Shown piece after piece: positions 17,568-27,149 of a DNA stretch of 38,117 nucleotides (its first letter is position 1; the number at the start of each line of letters is the position of its first letter). Source of the DNA: Mucilaginibacter sp. (lineage in GTDB: Bacteria; Bacteroidota; Bacteroidia; Sphingobacteriales; Sphingobacteriaceae); NCBI RefSeq assembly GCF_028288105.1, contig NZ_JAQBOI010000083.1, positions 1 to 38,117 on the forward strand, read 5' to 3'. Position numbers and translations under genes: made by a program. The notes below the pieces were generated by a model. It worked only from the letters and a program-made list of their open reading frames with translations, searched no databases and was not told where the DNA came from.

Positions 17568-18833
17568 TTTATTAAAGTCGATCATAGGCGGGTGTAAACT
17601 TCTTCTGTATTCAAACTTTTGGTTTAGCGGTGTCAGGTCATCAAAGAAGCCACCATTTCTAAGGTAAAGCCGTCCATCTTTTAATCCACCTGAATAATCT
17701 TTACGGTAGTTTTTCCGGGCGGTTTCATCACCTGTGTATTTGGCCTCTGTTACGGCGTGCCATTTACCGGCACTATCGCTTAGCCATTGGTTGGTGTAAT
17801 AGGCCATGCGTATTTTATTGCCATTATCAGGTTCAAAGTTTTCTACAAAAGAATATAGATCTGTAAGATAGCCTACGGTTTGTGGTCTGCTAAAGCTGGC
17901 AATTAGCAACCATTTATCAGTACCTGTTTCTTTAAACCAAGCCGTGTATGTGGTTGAATTATGTAATTTATTGGGTTCAGCTTCTAATAAAAACGCGTAG
18001 GTTTTACCTGCCTGCCATGGGTATTGCAAATAGCTTTGCCCGCCCGATCCCTCGTCTCCAAACTCGCCGCCGTGTACTTTATCACCTTTGTTTAATAATT
18101 TTATTCGCAGACTGTCCGGGATGCTTTTTGGGTCATCTGTTTTAAACGGGCTCCATACCGAAAACAGCACCCGGCGCTCGGTATCTGAATTTACCTGCAT
18201 GCCAAAATATCCCCCGCTAAAACCATCGGCCATAAAATAAGAACCTATCACGTCCATTTTTTGGGGAACGGTAATTTCGTTATAAAACCACCTAACATCG
18301 TTTTTAATTTCCTGCGGGATATTATAGCGTAAATGAACCGAAGGCCCCCGCCGCCCAAAATGAAATGAAGACCCGGTTTTTACGTAAGTAAGTTCATTTG
18401 CAGGTTGAGCCCCTTCAGCTATAAGCTCTGTTACATCGGCATAAATACTTCCCGATTTATTTACCCCCTTCAAATCAACTTTTATATAGCCGGGTTGTAC
18501 CATTACTTTACCAATAGTAAGGGTGTCGAAGCCTGCGTTTGCTACTTGCTTAACAAAAACGTGTTTGCCGATAGTAATGCTGATCTTACTTTTGCCTTCG
18601 GGGGCGCGTAATCTTAATGCAAATGTTAATTCAGCCGCCTTGTCAACCCTAAAATATATGGATATCGCATCCTGCGCACTCTTCCAGTTAGTTAAACCAT
18701 CATCGGTAATAACAGCTTTACCAGTAGCCCAGGCATTGCCCCCAAGTGGTATAATAGCCTTAGCAGCCTGGCCAAATGCGCAAATTGTACCCGTAAGTGT
18801 AATAAATAGTATAAGCAGGAGTGTTTTTCTCAT
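17556..18833 (-). CDS. DUF3472 (with N-terminal DUF5077-like) secreted protein
   Basis: Signal peptide; SSFHFGRRGPSVHLRYNIP...WFYNEITVP...GYFGMQVNSDTERRVLFSVWSPF. Confidence 0.82.
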   Translation of the reverse strand: MRKTLLLILFITLTGTICAFGQAAKAIIPLGGNAWATGKAVITDDGLTNWKSAQDAISIYFRVDKAAELTFALRLRAPEGKSKISITIGKHVFVKQVANAGFDTLTIGKVMVQPGYIKVDLKGVNKSGSIYADVTELIAEGAQPANELTYVKTGSSFHFGRRGPSVHLRYNIPQEIKNDVRWFYNEITVPQKMDVIGSYFMADGFSGGYFGMQVNSDTERRVLFSVWSPFKTDDPKSIPDSLRIKLLNKGDKVHGGEFGDEGSGGQSYLQYPWQAGKTYAFLLEAEPNKLHNSTTYTAWFKETGTDKWLLIASFSRPQTVGYLTDLYSFVENFEPDNGNKIRMAYYTNQWLSDSAGKWHAVTEAKYTGDETARKNYRKDYSGGLKDGRLYLRNGGFFDDLTPLNQKFEYRRSLHPPMIDFNKLPR

Positions 18834-18878
18834 TATTATGTGATAGCGATATGAAAGCTAAATTAAAAATTTAAGCTA

Positions 18879-20837
18879 TTACACCCACTTTATAACCAGT
18901 ATTTCTTCCGCCTCTATACTAATATGGTTTCCACCCACCTTGCCACCATTATTGGCAAAAAGTACAATAGGTTGCAGCGATGAGTTTTGGGGTATCAGTT
19001 TAAGCTCTCTCCTTACAACTGCTTTATTAATAATAATGGTCACAATTTCTTTATTGTTACCCAATAGCTTCATCAGCACCCCCTTTTGTGGTTCTTCAAA
19101 AACAAAGGGCAGGTTTAAGGTTGAATAGTTAAGCACTTTGGCTAAAAACAAGTTAAGATGATCATAGCTGCTCAATATCCTGCTGCCCAAACCCACAAGC
19201 GATGGCAGCCAATATACCTTGCCTTTGCCAAAGTTATTCTCGGTAGCAGTGATGTCATCGTTGCGAGCGGCAAGTACTGTGGCTGTAGTGGCCTTTAAGC
19301 TGCCACGCCATTGATAAGCAGGCAGGGCAATACCATCAACAACCATTTCCTCCATATCGTCAATAGCTTTGTATTCGAGTACATCAGCCCCCAGTAAATT
19401 GCGCAGCGGGAAACCCAACCGCATCAGGGCAACCGCGTTTTCGTCATAATAACCGGTTAGTCCGTCAGCTATTAGTTTGCCGCCTTTCGTTACAAAAGCT
19501 TCCAGCAAAGGCCAATATTTTGAGGGGATAGCTATTTGGTGTGCCAAAATAATAGCAATGCCGTCATAGCTCCGTTTAGAGAAATCAAATTCACTTATCT
19601 CTTTTAAATTGGCTTGTACACCGGCTTCACTCAATGCTTCAAAATAAGCCAACGCAGATTTCATTACACCACCTTCGTCGCGCCCTTCGTAGCTTTTGCC
19701 GCCGGTTTGCAACTTCTTTTCAACCCATATCGATTCGCGGGTATACAATATATTTATGCCGGATGCTACCACTTTGGCTTCCTCAAAAAAACCAATATGT
19801 TCATTAACCGTATTAATAACTTCTACAGCGGCCTGCAACCTGTCTGATGGTTCATTGTGATAGTTAAGCATAGCCCATTCGCCCGCCTCTATGCCCGATG
19901 AGCGGGGATTTAAGCACCAGAATATCGCGCCCTTACTTTCCGCGCCAATGGCTATCCAAAGCCATTGTGTAATTTCTTGTTTAGTTGGGCAAAGCGATAA
20001 AAAGCCGCTGTAAGTATTATTGCCACCTTGCAATTCGGTCATAAACCATGGGATCTCCCCGGCACCCGAGCGGATGATCTCGCAATTGGCCGAAACCGCC
20101 AAAGCGTACTGCTCCCGGTTAAAGTAACTAAAATGCCAGCTGGCGTGTGCAGAACCACCAAGACTGGTCAGGAAATCGCGCCAGTCGGTAAAGTTATATT
20201 CCGCTACGTTTTTAAATATGGCGTGGTTATTTACATGGATGATACTATCCGGATCGTATTTATGGATCTCGTCGGTAAGCCATTTTAAGAACCAGGTATT
20301 GTAGTACAAGTGGAAGCGCTCATCGGCAAAATCAAAATGATCATAACCTCCGCTGTTATATTCGGGGTGCGCCTGGGCAGCTTTCCACTCGCGGTATTTA
20401 TCGGTAGCAAATTGCTCTTGCGGAAAATGGCCTACTCCCGGCTCGTTTACCGGCACCCAGCCATAGCATGAATCAAATTGTTTAAAATGGGTAACAACGT
20501 TCTCTACATATCGCGCTATAGTACCTAAATGATCTTCATCCTTAGGGAATTTTAACCCCCCCAGATCGGTAAAAGCAGTGGCAGGGAACAGGTTCCCATA
20601 CACTTTGATGCCATATTTATCGGCGGCTTTGTAGGCGGCATCAAACAAGGTATAATCCCACTTGCCATCGGGCTTACGCATGTAGGTTTCAAACAGGCGG
20701 ATACGTGTAACCGTCATGCCGGCCTCCTGCAATCTGCGGAACCAAAGATCTATCTCTTTAGGTGTTTGGCCGGGTTCAATAAAAACCTCGGCACCTATCA
20801 TGATGGGTGTAGCTTGTTCTTTAGCGGTATTCTGCAT
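18879..20837 (-). CDS. Glycoside hydrolase family 42-like beta-galactosidase
   Basis: FRRLQEAGMTVTRIRLFETYMRKPDGKWDYTLFD; VPVNEPG acid/base region; WFMTELQGGNNTYSG nucleophile region; trimerisation-like domain; no signal peptide. Confidence 0.82.
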   Translation of the reverse strand: MQNTAKEQATPIMIGAEVFIEPGQTPKEIDLWFRRLQEAGMTVTRIRLFETYMRKPDGKWDYTLFDAAYKAADKYGIKVYGNLFPATAFTDLGGLKFPKDEDHLGTIARYVENVVTHFKQFDSCYGWVPVNEPGVGHFPQEQFATDKYREWKAAQAHPEYNSGGYDHFDFADERFHLYYNTWFLKWLTDEIHKYDPDSIIHVNNHAIFKNVAEYNFTDWRDFLTSLGGSAHASWHFSYFNREQYALAVSANCEIIRSGAGEIPWFMTELQGGNNTYSGFLSLCPTKQEITQWLWIAIGAESKGAIFWCLNPRSSGIEAGEWAMLNYHNEPSDRLQAAVEVINTVNEHIGFFEEAKVVASGINILYTRESIWVEKKLQTGGKSYEGRDEGGVMKSALAYFEALSEAGVQANLKEISEFDFSKRSYDGIAIILAHQIAIPSKYWPLLEAFVTKGGKLIADGLTGYYDENAVALMRLGFPLRNLLGADVLEYKAIDDMEEMVVDGIALPAYQWRGSLKATTATVLAARNDDITATENNFGKGKVYWLPSLVGLGSRILSSYDHLNLFLAKVLNYSTLNLPFVFEEPQKGVLMKLLGNNKEIVTIIINKAVVRRELKLIPQNSSLQPIVLFANNGGKVGGNHISIEAEEILVIKWV

Positions 20838-20928
20838 CTTAATAATCTGCAGGAATATCTTATCCCTGTGAGGTATTAACTTTTTAAAGCGGGAATGGTT
20901 TTAAAGGGTAGCTTATACTTGGTTAGGG

Positions 20929-21073
20929 GGCTCCTATGGAACCAAAAAATTGTTGTTTGATTTTTCTATAAACAGGGTGCTCCTCCGGAGCTATAAGTGA
21001 TAAATCCTTTCTAATCCCGTTAGGGATATCCTGTTTATAGAATAAATATAAGATGTTTGGCTCCATAGGAGCC
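20929..21073. repeat. Nested compound palindromic repeat element
   Basis: Outer IR GGCTCCTATGGAACCAAA (20929-20946)/TTTGGCTCCATAGGAGCC (21056-21073); inner IR TTCTATAAACAGG (20964-20976)/CCTGTTTATAGAA (21030-21042); internal GCTCCTCCGGAGC and TCCCGTTAGGGA. Confidence 0.85.
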
Positions 21074-21095
21074 TCCTGTAAAATCTTGTTTACAC

Positions 21096-21557
21096 CTATG
21101 TAGATTGGATATAACTATGCAACTGTTCTATGGTTTCCTTTTGCGAATGGATAGTTTCGTAAATAACATCGTTAATAGATACAATGCCGCATAACTCATC
21201 GGCTGCATCAAACACCGGTAAATAACGGATATTGTTTTCGCTCATTACTACCATACAGGTATCAATGGACGATTCGGGGGTGATTTTAGGGAAATCATTA
21301 CTCATGATCTCGCTAACAACAGTCTCATCCGAGTGTTTACCCATTAATATGATCTTACGGGCATAATCCCGTTCCGTAGCAAGGCCAACATATTTATCGT
21401 TCTCTGTAACCACAACCGACCCGATGTTTTTCTCAGACATCAGCTTCAGTACGTTTAAAACAGTAGTTTGGGCAGGTACAGCAATAACATTGCTCCCCTT
21501 GCGGGCAAGGATGTGTTTAACGCTTTTCATAACAGTTGGGTTTGTTTGGTAATTCAA
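21096..21557 (-). CDS. CBS domain pair protein
   Basis: VLNVLKLMSEKNIGSVVVTENDKYVGLATERDYARKI...CMVVMSENNIRYLPVFDAADELCGIVSINDVI. Confidence 0.92.
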   Translation of the reverse strand: MNYQTNPTVMKSVKHILARKGSNVIAVPAQTTVLNVLKLMSEKNIGSVVVTENDKYVGLATERDYARKIILMGKHSDETVVSEIMSNDFPKITPESSIDTCMVVMSENNIRYLPVFDAADELCGIVSINDVIYETIHSQKETIEQLHSYIQST

Positions 21558-21606
21558 TTTACGAATAACTAATAGAAAAACAATAGGTTAATGCGAAAAA
21601 GATAAA

Positions 21607-22272
21607 TTAGTTTATCGCGATCACCTTATCCTTTAGTACACCAAACACCCTATCGGCCTTACGGCTTAGTATGGCAACCCTACCCGTAAATTTACCAAAT
21701 GAGGGCAATATGGCCTGGTTTTTACCAAACGCGAAACACGGCAGTGTAACACTTTGCCTGCCCCTGCCAACCAAATTAATACCCGGGTGGATATGGCCGC
21801 ATAAAACGTAGCCATCTTCATCCTTTTTCTCCGGATCGGCCAGCGGATGGTGCAGCATCAGGAAGGGGCCAACGGTTAGTTTTTGATGCAGGATGATACC
21901 CAGATCGGTATAATGTTTATCGCTGATGATATCATGGTTGCCTTTTATCAGGATAATTTGCAGCCGGGGGAACTGGCTGCGCCAAAGTACAAACCAATCC
22001 CAATCGTTGTTCATATCGCTGTGGAAAAGGTCGCCCAGGAAGATCAGTTTTTCGGGGCGGTGCTCATAAATGAGGTCGGATAGCATAGCCAAGTCGTCCT
22101 GCTCCATGTTTCGTGGGATAGCAATACCTGCCTTACGAAAATGCCCCACTTTGCCAAAATGCACATCAGCCGCTATCAAAGCTTTCTCCTGCTGCCAGTA
22201 AATAGCCTTTTGTGGTAACAGTAAAAGATCCTGATCTAAAAATTGAAAGAGGGTACCCGCGCTCATCGTCAT
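21607..22272 (-). CDS. pdeM: Ligase-associated DNA damage response endonuclease PdeM-like metallophosphatase
   Basis: KALIAADVHFGKVGHFRKAGIAIP, LIFLGDLFHSDMNNDW, ILIKGNHDI, LCGHIHPG. Start set at MTMSAGTLFQ (22272); the longer ORF reads into a repeat. Confidence 0.85.
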   Translation of the reverse strand: MTMSAGTLFQFLDQDLLLLPQKAIYWQQEKALIAADVHFGKVGHFRKAGIAIPRNMEQDDLAMLSDLIYEHRPEKLIFLGDLFHSDMNNDWDWFVLWRSQFPRLQIILIKGNHDIISDKHYTDLGIILHQKLTVGPFLMLHHPLADPEKKDEDGYVLCGHIHPGINLVGRGRQSVTLPCFAFGKNQAILPSFGKFTGRVAILSRKADRVFGVLKDKVIAIN

Positions 22273-22310
22273 AAGGTACAAAGATAAGGAGTTTGGTTTT
22301 ATTTGGTGAA

Positions 22311-22383
22311 GCCTCACCCCGGCCCTCTCCAAAGGAGAGGGGGTTCTTAAAGTCCTCTCCTTTGGAGAGGATTTAGGTGAGGC
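22311..22383. repeat. Compound palindromic repeat (CCTCTCCAAAGGAGAGG type)
   Basis: CCTCTCCAAAGGAGAGG and TCCTCTCCTTTGGAGAGGA palindromes flanked by GCCTCACC...GGTGAGGC outer arms. Confidence 0.88.
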
Positions 22384-22429
22384 CCTACCCGCGTCCAAAG
22401 TAACGGCTGGAAGTTATGTTATCAAGTTT

Positions 22430-22560
22430 ACTCACCTTCCGGCACTACGTGCGCGACCCTCTCTGCTGCGCAAAGAGGGTGAATACAAAAAGCATTTTCC
22501 AAACCCTCTTTCCGCGCAGCGAAGAGAAGGTCGACGAGCGAAGCAATTTCGGGGTGAGTT
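22430..22560. repeat. Second palindromic intergenic repeat with ACTCACC...GGTGAGTT ends
   Basis: Outer arms ACTCACC / GGTGAGT; internal ACCCTCTCTGCTGCGCAAAGAGGGT and ACCCTCTTTCCGCGCAGCGAAGAGAAGGT. Confidence 0.75.
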
Positions 22561-22608
22561 AACTCGTAAAGGTGCTTTCCACCTTCTAAATTTATTATAT
22601 CTTGCCTT

Positions 22609-22935
22609 ATGGAAATTAAGGAAGCACAGCATCTTGTAGATAACTGGATAAAAACAACCGGTGTACGATATTTTAACGAGCTAACCAATACCGCTATTTT
22701 AATGGAAGAGGTTGGCGAGGTGGCGCGCATAATGGCAAGGCAATATGGCGAGCAATCGTTTAAAAAATCGGATACGGAAGTTAACCTGGCGGATGAAATG
22801 GCCGATGTGCTGTTTGTACTCATTTGCCTGGCTAACCAAACCGGTATTGACCTGACCGACGCGCTGGAAAAAAACATGCAAAAGAAAAGCATCCGCGACG
22901 CCGACAGGCATAAGAATAATGACAAACTTAGATAG
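22609..22935 (+). CDS. MazG-like nucleotide pyrophosphohydrolase
   Basis: 108 aa; LMEEVGEVARIMARQYGE...NLADEMADVLFVLICLANQTGIDL (EExxE...ExxD). Confidence 0.92.
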   Translation: MEIKEAQHLVDNWIKTTGVRYFNELTNTAILMEEVGEVARIMARQYGEQSFKKSDTEVNLADEMADVLFVLICLANQTGIDLTDALEKNMQKKSIRDADRHKNNDKLR

Positions 22936-22974
22936 CAATATTTGATACTTAATTTTAAATGAATGAACTAAAAC

Positions 22975-23017
22975 AAAATATAATTTGTTTATTTTGATTA
23001 TTATAAAATATAATTTG
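22975..23017. repeat. Two identical 13-bp direct repeats AAAATATAATTTG, 30 bp apart start to start
   Basis: 22975-22987 and 23005-23017, upstream of the DUF4349 gene. Confidence 0.7.
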
Positions 23018-23056
23018 GCTATATTCGTTTATACAATAAATTAAAGCAGCCTTATT

Positions 23057-23977
23057 ATGAAAAAGTATCTATTTATTTTGTTTGCCATTACCTTGGCATT
23101 CGCCGCATGCAAGCACCAGGGAGGAGAAAAATTCAAAGTATCTGAAGTAGTGTTATCTGCACCACCACCCCCGCAACTTGAATCGCAGAAATTTGCAGCC
23201 CCGGTAGTTGCGGCCGATAACGAAATTGTTGAAACAAATGCCAATCAAATAGCTGACAAGCCACTTGGAAATGAAAAACTAACTGTAGTAAATCGGGCCG
23301 ATGACACAGAAAAGAAGATCATTAAAGAAGGCGAAATCCGTTTCGAGACCAGCAACGTTGTTGAAACCCGCAGGCAAATAATCAGTTCTTTAAAGAGACT
23401 TGGTGGTTATGCCGATGATGATAGCGAAGACACCAATGGCGATGCCGGCAGTAAGGAATACACCTTACGCATTCGTATACCGGCTAAAAACTTTGATGCT
23501 TTTTTGGGGACGGTTTCATCAACCGCAACTAAAATAGATAGCCGAAACATCCGCATAAAAGATGTTACCTCGCAGTTTATAGATATCAAAACCCGGCTGG
23601 ATAATAAAAAGCTGCTGGAAAGCCGCTATCTGCAGCTTCTTAATAAAGCAACCAAAATGTCTGACTTACTGCAGATAGAAGATAAACTGGCAGAGATCCG
23701 CAGCGATATAGAATCTACCCAGAGTCAGTTGAACTACATGAGCAAGCAAGTGACTTATAGCTCGTTAACCATTACTTTTTACACCAGGCAACAAGAACAG
23801 GTTGCAGCAGGCAATGGCTTTAGTTATAAACTTAAAAGCGCGTTGATAAGCGGATGGGAGTCGTTACAAAACTTATTCTTCGGCTTATTATCAAACTGGT
23901 ATTTGCTGCTTGTTATAGCTTTGCTAATTGTATTTGTAAAGCGGTGGCGAGGGCGTAGGATGGCTAAACAAGCTTAA
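23057..23977 (+). CDS. DUF4349 domain-containing lipoprotein
   Basis: Lipobox LAFAAC; IIKEGEIRFETSNVVETRRQIISSLKRLGGY...LRIRIPAKNFDAFLGTVSS; C-terminal TM. Confidence 0.9.
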   Translation: MKKYLFILFAITLAFAACKHQGGEKFKVSEVVLSAPPPPQLESQKFAAPVVAADNEIVETNANQIADKPLGNEKLTVVNRADDTEKKIIKEGEIRFETSNVVETRRQIISSLKRLGGYADDDSEDTNGDAGSKEYTLRIRIPAKNFDAFLGTVSSTATKIDSRNIRIKDVTSQFIDIKTRLDNKKLLESRYLQLLNKATKMSDLLQIEDKLAEIRSDIESTQSQLNYMSKQVTYSSLTITFYTRQQEQVAAGNGFSYKLKSALISGWESLQNLFFGLLSNWYLLLVIALLIVFVKRWRGRRMAKQA

Positions 23978-24680
23978 CTAACCGCTCGCCATCCAATACT
24001 GGGATAGCGGTGGTCAGATCAACCTGCAGGCAAAATTCAATATCTTTTTCGATACCTAATTTTCTGAGGCGTTCCCCGTGGGATGTTTTGCTGAGGTACT
24101 GTCCGATATCGTTTTTACCGATCTGGAACAGGTCGTTGGCGGCGATGGCAGGGTCATCCAGGATGAAGCCATCGTTTTTCAACTGCTCTATTACAGCCCC
24201 GGCAAAAAGGGTGTCTTCCAGGTTAAAATTGTTTTGCCAGCCGGCACAAACCAGCAGTATATTACCCTGTTGAGCCCTTAACCAGGTGCATAATGAGGTA
24301 GTATTCAGAAAAGAGCCTATTACGATCTTCCTGGCTTTGCGCGATAAGTGCAAGGCATGGGTGCCATTGGTGGTAGTAAGCACAACCCTTTTGCCGGCTA
24401 CTTTTTCGGCGGTATATGAGAAAGGGGAATTGCCAAAATCAAATCCGGAAACCACTTCGCCGTTCCGTTCGGCAGCAAGTAAATAGCCCGATCCTTTTTC
24501 ACGGTAGGCAGCGCATTCTTCTACTTCAGATACCGGGATAATGGCCTCGGCACCATTCTCTATACCATAGCAAATAGAAGAAGTGGCCCTGAAGATATCT
24601 ATCACCACCACTATATAATCCTCTACGTTGTATAGGGGGATAAGCGCGGGGGTAAGGCAAACGTCTAAACTGCGTGTCAT
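23964..24680 (-). CDS. comB: 2-phosphosulfolactate phosphatase family protein
   Basis: VVVIDIFRATSSICYGIENGAEAIIPV, DFGNSPFSY, VVLTTTNGTHAL, ILLVCAGWQNNFNLEDTLFAGA. Confidence 0.9.
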   Translation of the reverse strand: MTRSLDVCLTPALIPLYNVEDYIVVVIDIFRATSSICYGIENGAEAIIPVSEVEECAAYREKGSGYLLAAERNGEVVSGFDFGNSPFSYTAEKVAGKRVVLTTTNGTHALHLSRKARKIVIGSFLNTTSLCTWLRAQQGNILLVCAGWQNNFNLEDTLFAGAVIEQLKNDGFILDDPAIAANDLFQIGKNDIGQYLSKTSHGERLRKLGIEKDIEFCLQVDLTTAIPVLDGERLVKLV

Positions 24681-24688
24681 TGTATGTA

Positions 24689-24739
24689 GTCATTGGTCAT
24701 CGGGTCGTTGGTCATTGCATTTTAAAACACAATGACCAA
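24689..24739. repeat. Intergenic GTCATTGGTCAT-type repeat with hairpin
   Basis: TTGGTCATTG (24708-24717)/CAATGACCAA (24730-24739), plus upstream direct copy GTCATTGGTCAT. Confidence 0.7.
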
Positions 24740-24762
24740 TGACTTAATGACAAGCGAAGCTT

Positions 24763-25842
24763 CTATTTATAAAAAGGTGGTTTTACAACCTTTGCTTTTA
24801 CTTTATTATCGCGGATACTGATGTAAATATCAGACCCTTCTTTAGCGAATTCATTTTTTACGTAACCCAGGCCAATTGCTTTTTGCAGCGAAGGCGATTG
24901 AGTACCCGATGTTACCTTACCTATAACATTACCATCAGCATCAACTATTTCATAATCGTGGCGTGGGATACCGCGGTCTATCATTTCAAAACCAACAAGC
25001 CTGCGCTCTATACCGGCTTGTTTTTGCTGTTGCAGGGCTTCAGAATTGGTAAATTCCTTGCTGAATTTTGTCACCCAGCCTAAACCGGCCTCTAACGGCG
25101 ATGTAGTATCGTCAATATCGTTTCCGTAAAGACAGAAACCCATTTCTAAACGTAAGGTATCACGTGCAGCTAAACCAATTGGTTTGATACCGAAAGGTTC
25201 GCCGGCTTTGAATACTTCCGCCCAGATAAACTCGGCATGCTCATTATCAAAATAGATCTCGAAACCACCTGCACCGGTATAACCTGTTGCAGATACCACA
25301 ACATTATCAATCCCGGCAAATTTGCCTTTCTTGAAAGTGTAATACTCCATTGATGCCAGGTCAATATCAGTAAGGCTTTGCAGCGCATCAGCAGCTTTTG
25401 GGCCTTGTACAGCTAACAGCGAGGTACGGTCTGATATATCTTTCATATCCACACCTTCGGTGTTGTATTTAGCTATCCAGTTCCAGTCTTTCTCAATATT
25501 TGAAGCGTTAACCACCAGCATATAGGTTTTCTCATCTATGCGGTAAACCAGCAAATCGTCAACTATACCGCCATCTTCGTTTGGCAGGCAAGAGTATTGC
25601 ACCTTGCCATCATACAGTTTAGCGGCATCGTTACTGGTAACACGTTGTATCAGGTCAAGCGCTTTTTCGCCTTTCAGGATAAACTCGCCCATGTGGCTTA
25701 CATCAAATACACCTACGCCTTTGCGTACGGTATCGTGTTCGGCATTAATGCCGACGTATTGTACGGGCATATTGTACCCGGCAAAAGGCACCATTTTAGC
25801 GCCCAAATTAGTATGTACTTGTGTTAAAGCGGTATTCTTCAT
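24763..25842 (-). CDS. gcvT: Aminomethyltransferase (glycine cleavage system T protein)
   Basis: [29 protein letters not shown]...[11 protein letters not shown]...[10 protein letters not shown]...[13 protein letters not shown]. Confidence 0.97.
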   Translation of the reverse strand: MKNTALTQVHTNLGAKMVPFAGYNMPVQYVGINAEHDTVRKGVGVFDVSHMGEFILKGEKALDLIQRVTSNDAAKLYDGKVQYSCLPNEDGGIVDDLLVYRIDEKTYMLVVNASNIEKDWNWIAKYNTEGVDMKDISDRTSLLAVQGPKAADALQSLTDIDLASMEYYTFKKGKFAGIDNVVVSATGYTGAGGFEIYFDNEHAEFIWAEVFKAGEPFGIKPIGLAARDTLRLEMGFCLYGNDIDDTTSPLEAGLGWVTKFSKEFTNSEALQQQKQAGIERRLVGFEMIDRGIPRHDYEIVDADGNVIGKVTSGTQSPSLQKAIGLGYVKNEFAKEGSDIYISIRDNKVKAKVVKPPFYK

Positions 25843-25895
25843 GTTTATATAATATCGTGGCAAAAATAGCAAAATAGCTGTAGTGCGCAGGTAGT

Positions 25896-27089
25896 TTATA
25901 TAATTGATTGATAAAAATCGGCGAGTTGGCGGGTTATGGTATTTACATCATGCTGCAGTTCTATCAGCTTGCGGGCATTGCGGCCTATTTTGCGGCAAAA
26001 ATGCTCGTCGGTAATGCATTTTTTTACGGCATTATAAAACTCGTCGAGGTTGTTGGCGATGATGATATTTTTGCCGTGCTCAATATTAATACCTTCGGCA
26101 CCAAGCGATGTAGATATGATGCATTTTTCCATGGCCATACCCTCTACTATTTTTACCCGCATACCACCACCAGAGAGCAACGGCACTATCATGATAGATT
26201 TGCTGTTCACAAACTCCAGGGCATCATCTACCTCACCATGTATAAATACTTTGCCCAGCACTTCGTAATCGTCAAACTGCTCGGGGATATTATGGCCCGC
26301 CACGTAAAACTTTGCCTTCAGGTCGCCATCGGTAAGGTCTTTATGAAAATTATCTATGAACCATTCTATCCCCTCGCGGTTAGGCAACCAATCCAGCGAC
26401 CCCAGGAAAAACAGGCTCGGAAAATCCACTTTGCTATGGTCTGGTTTATATAAGGAAAGGTCTATCCCGATAGGTAAAACCCTTAAAGGTATTTTGGCAC
26501 CGTAAGATAGCATGGAGCTTTTATCCTGCTCGGTAAAAACCACAATCGCGTCAAATTTATTCAGCAGCTCCAGCTCGTAGTTTTTAATACGGCGGGCAAG
26601 CAGGCGCAGATACCACTTTTTAAACGGATCGCTTTTTTGCTGGGCCAGCTTTTGCCATACCTGGTGCTCTATATTATGTGCCCTAAAAATGATCTTCGCT
26701 TTTGAATGCCTCCGGATAACCCCAAGATAAGGCGCTACAAAAATCCCTTCAAACTGAATAACATCATACTGGTTGTCCTGCAGGTTTTTTAACAGTAACT
26801 TTTCAAAACCGGCATTATAATACTTATCAATGTTATAAGAGTTATTGGTGAACAGATTGCTTACTGCTTCAATTACCGATATGCGGGTATCAATATCAAA
26901 CTCTATATAGTTTATCCTGTCCAGTAATTCGTCTCTTTCGGCTGTTGTGTTATTCTTTTTTACGTTAAGGGATATCAGGGAAACATTATGCCCAAGCCTA
27001 ACCAAACCTTTTATGGTATTGCCTACCACAATAGGGTAGCCACCATTCTGCGGAAACGGGGCACGGTGTGTTAGTATAAGGATCCTCAA
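25896..27089 (-). CDS. Glycosyltransferase family 4 protein
   Basis: [27 protein letters not shown]...[22 protein letters not shown]...[34 protein letters not shown]. Confidence 0.9.
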   Translation of the reverse strand: MRILILTHRAPFPQNGGYPIVVGNTIKGLVRLGHNVSLISLNVKKNNTTAERDELLDRINYIEFDIDTRISVIEAVSNLFTNNSYNIDKYYNAGFEKLLLKNLQDNQYDVIQFEGIFVAPYLGVIRRHSKAKIIFRAHNIEHQVWQKLAQQKSDPFKKWYLRLLARRIKNYELELLNKFDAIVVFTEQDKSSMLSYGAKIPLRVLPIGIDLSLYKPDHSKVDFPSLFFLGSLDWLPNREGIEWFIDNFHKDLTDGDLKAKFYVAGHNIPEQFDDYEVLGKVFIHGEVDDALEFVNSKSIMIVPLLSGGGMRVKIVEGMAMEKCIISTSLGAEGINIEHGKNIIIANNLDEFYNAVKKCITDEHFCRKIGRNARKLIELQHDVNTITRQLADFYQSII

Positions 27090-27149
27090 GGCGGGTATTA
27101 ATTGGTTAAGTCAAAGTTATTAACCTTAACGTATCTGGCAAAGTAAAGG

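Noticed and set aside
22273-22398. N-terminal extension MDAGRASPKSSPKERTLRTPSPLERAGVRLHQIKPNSLSLYL on the PdeM ORF
   Set aside because: It is translation through the palindromic repeat at 22311-22383; the family-like sequence begins at MTMSAGTLFQ (22272).
22428-22925. Minus-strand ORFs of 165, 66 and 79 aa opposite the mazG-like gene and repeat
   Set aside because: They are antisense to a well-supported MazG-like CDS or read through the second palindromic repeat; no family features.
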